From positions 1 to 10,954 of the forward strand of contig JAEZYO010000684.1 of assembly GCA_023419055.1 (NCBI GenBank): DNA of 10,954 bases, written 5' to 3'. Of the stretch, positions 7,632-10,954 are shown piece by piece. Both the position numbers and the translations under genes were made by a program. Origin of the DNA: Pseudomonadota bacterium. Its GTDB lineage: Bacteria; Myxococcota; Polyangia; Polyangiales; Polyangiaceae. Within the stretch, counting starts at the first letter, position 1; every line of letters starts with the position of its first letter. The notes beneath the pieces were generated by a model that worked only from the letters and a program-made list of their open reading frames with translations, was not told the origin of the DNA and did no database searches.

Positions 7632-7745
7632 TCACCACAATGGTGAAGGTCGCACTCGTAGACGTTCCCCCGAGCGTCTACGAGTGGGACGGCCGCACCG
7701 CCGACGGCCGAGCGGAGCGCCGCCCGTCCCCCCTTCGCTCCGCTC
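7632..7745 (-). terminator. Cluster of three hairpins after the hybrid kinase gene
   Basis: Reading downstream on the minus strand, a 10-bp stem (GAGCGGAGCG/CGCTCCGCTC, 7710-7745, 16-nt loop) begins inside the kinase stop codon. A perfect 12-bp stem (CACTCGTAGACG/CGTCTACGAGTG, 7653-7686, 10-nt loop) follows. A 6-bp stem (TCACCA/TGGTGA, 7632-7646, 3-nt loop) comes last. The 12-bp stem is the strongest structure in the gap. No U-run follows, so factor-assisted termination or transcript 3'-end protection is also possible. Confidence 0.6.
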
Positions 7746-10700
7746 AGTTCTTGCCTGCGGTCTGCCTGTCCAGAAAGCGCGCCAGGCTGACGACCACCGC
7801 GATCAGCTCCTCGGGATCGATGGGCTTCGGAAGGTGTACCGAGTAGCCCGCCTGCAAGAGCTGGCGGCGATCTTCACCGCGAGCGTAGGCGGTCAGCGCC
7901 GCCGCCGGGACGTCGCCGCCCCGGTCGCGAGGCAGCGCGCGGATTTCGCGGATGAGATCGTAGCCGTCGCGCCCAGGCATGCCCACGTCGGAGAGCAGGA
8001 TGTCCGGCCGCTGCTGTCGAAACGCCGCCAGGGCCTCGTCGACGCTGCCCGCGGTGGTCACCTTACAGCCGCAGTCCGAAAGGAGATGGCTCACGAGCTC
8101 TCGTGCATCGGAGGCGTCGTCGACGACGAGCACGTGCAGGCCGGCGAGCTGCGGCAGCGGCGCGGCGGACGGCGCGGCGGGCGAGTGCTCGGAAGCGGGA
8201 CCCGCGACCTCGGCGTCCATCGCCGCCGGCAGCAGCATGGTGAAGGTCGCACCATGGCCCTCACCCTCGCTATGGGCCGTGATCTGCCCGCCGTGCAGCT
8301 CGACGAGCTGCCGGGTGATGGCGAGACCGAGGCCGAGGCCGCCGTGCACGCGCCGGTAGCTCCCGTCTTGCTGGCGGAACGGCTCGAACACGTACGGCAA
8401 GAAGCGCGGCGCGATGCCGCGGCCGGTGTCCATCACGGAGATCTCGATCCAGCGGCCCTCGGCGCGCGCGGTCACCTGGACCCGACCGCCGCTGGGCGTG
8501 AATTTCACGGCGTTGCTCAGCAGGTTCCAGACGATCTGCTGCAGGCGCGTGGGATCGGCGACCGCGAGCGCTCGGTTCCTGTCGGAGAACTGTTGCAGCG
8601 TGACCTGCTTGGAATCGGCGTCATGCCGCACGGAGTCGGCCGCCGCGGAGATGACCGTGTCGACGTCGACGCGCTGCAGCTCGAGGCGCATTTGCCCGCT
8701 GATGACGCGTGACATGTCGAGCAGATCTTCGATGAGCTGCGCCATGGCCATGGCGTTGCGCTCGATCGTCTCCTGGGCCTTGGCCTGGCGCTGCTCGTTT
8801 TGCGGCGAGCCCTTCATCATCTTGGACCAGCCCAGGATCGCGTTGAGCGGGGTGCGGAGCTCGTGGCTCACGACGGCCAAGAACTCGTCCTTCGCCCGCG
8901 TGGCGACCTCGGCGCTCTTGCGCGCTTCTTGCTCCGACGCGTAGCGCCGAGCGTTGTCGATGGCCATCGCGCAGCGGTGCGCGAGCTCCTCGGCGAACGC
9001 CAAGTCGTCCTCGTCGTAGAGCCGGGCTCCATCGGCGGACACGAACGAGATGGCCCCGAGGACGTACTGGTTCGCGACGAGCGGAACGGTCATGGCGGAT
9101 CGGAGGCCGAGCTCGCGCGCGATGCGCAGCTGTTCCTCGTCGGCGCAGAGCTCCACGAGGAGCGCGTCCGGGATTTCGGCAACGAGCTCGGCCTTGCCCG
9201 TGCGCAGCACCTGCGGGACGCCCCTGGAAGCTTGCGGATCGGGTGGATACTTGGCGTGAAGCTCCCGGGCGAGCTCGACCTTGCGCGGGTCGACGTGAGC
9301 CACGGCCACTCGCTTCGGGAGCGGCTCCCCGGGCTGCGCGAGATCCACCGCGCACCAATCGGCCAGCTGCGGCACCGCGAGCTCCGCCACCTTGGCCAGC
9401 GTGGTCTCGTAGTCGAGCGACTCGGCCAGCGCGGCCGTCGCGTCGGAGAGGAACTGTCGCTGCGCTTCGGCGTCCTTCTTCTCGGAGACGTCCCGGAACA
9501 CCAGGATGGCGCCCTCGACGGCGCCGTCGGCTCCTCGGATGGGAGCGGCGCTGTCGTCGATGGGGGCTTCCCGGCCGTCGCGCGCCAAGAGCACGGTGTG
9601 GTTCGCGAGCCCGGCGATCAAGCCGTGTTCCAACACTCTCTCCACCGGGTTCTCCACCGGGAGGCGAGTGTCTTCGTTGACGATGCGAAAGACAGTGGGC
9701 AGCGGTTGACCGCGCGCGTCGGCCTCGGGCCAGCCCGTGAGCGCTTCGGCGACGGGGTTCATCAGCGTAATGGCGCCGCTCGCGTCGGTGGCGATCACCG
9801 CGTCCCCGATGCTGCGCAGCGTCGTGGACAGCGACGCATTCGCCTTGAGCTCTCGCGCGTAGGCGCCCGCGCGATCGAGCGCCTGCGCCGCATGGTCCGC
9901 CAAAGCCTCCATCAGCGCGCGCTCCTCGCGCGCCTCCCGCTCGGGCGCGACGACGAACGCGGCGACCCCCAACGAGCGGTCGCTCAAGAGCAGCGGGAGC
10001 GCCACCGCGATCTCGCCCGGAGCGAGCGGCGCGAGGTGCGGGTAGCGCCGAGAGAAGGCCGCGCTGTCATCGAGCCACTGGACGGCCCGCGCTCGAAAGG
10101 CGTCGGCGGCCGGCGACGGCTCCGCTCCGACGAGCTTCGACAGCGAGCTCTCCGCGCCGCGACGTCCAACCTCTTCCAGCCGCCCACCGTCAGCGACGAG
10201 GAGCGCCGCGGCCGAGGCGTCGAGCGCGGACGCCGCCTGCTGCAGGATGACCTCGCCGATCTGCTCGGTCGTGTAGGCCGCTCCGAGCGCGGTGACAACG
10301 GCGTGCAGCCGCTCGAGCCGCTCGATGACGCTTTCTGCGGCCCGCGTGGCAGCCACCTGCTTGGCGAGCTCGAGGCGCGCCTGCTCGGCGCGCTGCCGCT
10401 CACTGAGGTCGCGCGTCACCTTGGCGAAGCCGACGAGGGTGCCGTCTTCGGAGCGGAGCGCGGTGATGACGACGTTCCCCCAAAACCGGGAGCCGTCCTT
10501 GCGAAGGCGCCAGCCTTCGTCCTCGTAGCGCCCGGTCTCGGCGGCGGTCTTCAAGCCGCGCTCGGGCTTGCCCGCGGCCCGGTCGTCCTCGGGATAGAAG
10601 CGGGAGAAGTGTTGCCCGATGATCTCGTCCGCCTCGTACCCTTTGATGCGCTGCGCCCCCTCGTTCCACGTCGCGACCACGCCGTGCGGATCGAGCATGA

Positions 10701-10800
10701 AGATGGCGTAGTCTTTGACGCTCGCGACCAGGAGGCGGAAGCGCTCTTCGCTCCGGAAGAGCGATTCGCTGGGGGAAGTGGAGTCGATGGCGTCGGGCAT
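7744..10800 (-). CDS. Soluble hybrid histidine kinase, PAS-GAF-PAS-GAF-HisKA-HATPase-REC
   Basis: A 1018-residue cytoplasmic hybrid sensor kinase without membrane segments. The domains are PAS (about 18-138; WNEGAQRIKGYEADEIIG and a VTRDLSERQR PAC tail), GAF (about 152-312), PAS (321-442), GAF (445-622), HisKA (632-701; SHELRTPLNAILGWSKMM with His646), HATPase (746-858; N-box NLLSNAVKFTPSGG, G1 DTGRGIAP, F-box FEPFRQQD, G2 GGLGLGLAI) and REC (888-1008). The REC has the acidic pair Asp894/Asp895, acceptor Asp938 (LLSDVGMPGRDG), Thr970 and Lys992, so all key residues are present. It should autophosphorylate at His646 and relay to Asp938, then probably to a separate phosphotransfer protein not seen here. 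Neither PAS has the NCRFLQ motif of LOV photosensors. The ATG at 10800 begins a normal PAS-kinase N-terminus; its ribosome site is weak. It starts 32 bp after another kinase gene's stop codon, suggesting an operon. Confidence 0.96.
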   Translation of the reverse strand: MPDAIDSTSPSESLFRSEERFRLLVASVKDYAIFMLDPHGVVATWNEGAQRIKGYEADEIIGQHFSRFYPEDDRAAGKPERGLKTAAETGRYEDEGWRLRKDGSRFWGNVVITALRSEDGTLVGFAKVTRDLSERQRAEQARLELAKQVAATRAAESVIERLERLHAVVTALGAAYTTEQIGEVILQQAASALDASAAALLVADGGRLEEVGRRGAESSLSKLVGAEPSPAADAFRARAVQWLDDSAAFSRRYPHLAPLAPGEIAVALPLLLSDRSLGVAAFVVAPEREAREERALMEALADHAAQALDRAGAYARELKANASLSTTLRSIGDAVIATDASGAITLMNPVAEALTGWPEADARGQPLPTVFRIVNEDTRLPVENPVERVLEHGLIAGLANHTVLLARDGREAPIDDSAAPIRGADGAVEGAILVFRDVSEKKDAEAQRQFLSDATAALAESLDYETTLAKVAELAVPQLADWCAVDLAQPGEPLPKRVAVAHVDPRKVELARELHAKYPPDPQASRGVPQVLRTGKAELVAEIPDALLVELCADEEQLRIARELGLRSAMTVPLVANQYVLGAISFVSADGARLYDEDDLAFAEELAHRCAMAIDNARRYASEQEARKSAEVATRAKDEFLAVVSHELRTPLNAILGWSKMMKGSPQNEQRQAKAQETIERNAMAMAQLIEDLLDMSRVISGQMRLELQRVDVDTVISAAADSVRHDADSKQVTLQQFSDRNRALAVADPTRLQQIVWNLLSNAVKFTPSGGRVQVTARAEGRWIEISVMDTGRGIAPRFLPYVFEPFRQQDGSYRRVHGGLGLGLAITRQLVELHGGQITAHSEGEGHGATFTMLLPAAMDAEVAGPASEHSPAAPSAAPLPQLAGLHVLVVDDASDARELVSHLLSDCGCKVTTAGSVDEALAAFRQQRPDILLSDVGMPGRDGYDLIREIRALPRDRGGDVPAAALTAYARGEDRRQLLQAGYSVHLPKPIDPEELIAVVVSLARFLDRQTAGKN

Positions 10801-10832
10801 GGTCGTCTGGTGCTGCGCCGCGAAGGGCGTCT

Positions 10833-10954
10833 CTACTGCCGAGGGTGACGTGGTAACTGGATCGTGAAGGCCGTGCCGTTCGTCTCGTCGGAAGCGACGC
10901 TGACCCTGCCGCCGTGGGCGCGCACGATCTCCCGGACGATGAAGAGGCCGAGGC
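10833..10954 (-). CDS. C-terminal end of a histidine kinase ATPase domain (partial)
   Basis: The last 40 codons of a gene entering from the right edge, ending at TAG (10833-10835). The translation begins [20 protein letters not shown] and ends in [21 protein letters not shown] is the G2 box and following helix of a HATPase_c domain, and GTAFTIQLP is its usual final strand. The protein therefore ends with its kinase domain and has no C-terminal REC. Only this fragment is visible, so the sensor part is unknown. The 32-bp gap to the hybrid kinase start implies co-transcription, and the pair may feed a common phosphorelay. Confidence 0.88.
   Translation of the reverse strand, partial: LGLFIVREIVRAHGGRVSVASDETNGTAFTIQLPRHPRQ

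Noticed and set aside
10380..10760. The first PAS domain of the hybrid kinase as a LOV light sensor.
   Set aside because: The flavin-binding NCRFLQ-type cysteine motif is absent from the expected position.
8800..10848. A long plus-strand open frame opposite the hybrid kinase.
   Set aside because: It is antisense to a kinase with every canonical motif, and its own translation shows no domain or motif. Long antisense frames are expected in very GC-rich coding DNA.

Overview
The window is high-GC bacterial DNA, with codons that strongly favour G or C in the third position. It carries PAS-rich soluble histidine kinases and a giant lipoprotein built of CGDG...CDDGN...GDGC cysteine-rich repeats around a fibro-slime domain. 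That combination points to a myxobacterium (Myxococcota, probably a Polyangiales-type genome). The assignment rests on gene content read by eye, not on any search.

Layout from left to right. (1) 1-2368, minus strand: most of a histidine kinase with five tandem PAS domains and a DFNN-type H-box, cut by the left edge inside its ATPase domain. (2) 2369-2691: a divergent intergenic region with weak promoter-like and palindromic sequences. (3) 2692-3129, plus strand: a 145-residue Cys/His-rich small protein of unknown function, the only plus-strand gene I accept. (4) 3141-3190: two hairpins between convergent genes, a likely bidirectional terminator. (5) 3202-7284, minus strand: a 1360-residue predicted lipoprotein with 12 cysteine-rich repeats, a fibro-slime/PA14-like domain, then 12 more repeats. 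(6) 7285-7743: a 459-bp gap rich in inverted repeats, holding a candidate promoter for the lipoprotein and a probable terminator for the next gene. (7) 7744-10800, minus strand: a soluble hybrid histidine kinase, PAS-GAF-PAS-GAF-HisKA-HATPase-REC. (8) 10833-10954, minus strand: the last 40 residues of another histidine kinase ATPase domain, 32 bp upstream of the hybrid kinase and probably in the same operon.

How the genes may work together: three sensor kinases (two partial) surround one large secreted or surface protein, and no DNA-binding output gene is visible. The right-hand pair probably forms a phosphorelay operon that ends at the hairpin cluster near 7632-7745. The lipoprotein appears to be its own transcription unit. 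A link between the kinases and the surface protein is only positional. The most notable object is the lipoprotein, for its symmetric 12 + domain + 12 architecture, its two repeat classes with different cysteine counts, and signs that its C-terminal half arose by duplication of a six-repeat block. The small Cys/His protein is the best candidate for an undescribed family.
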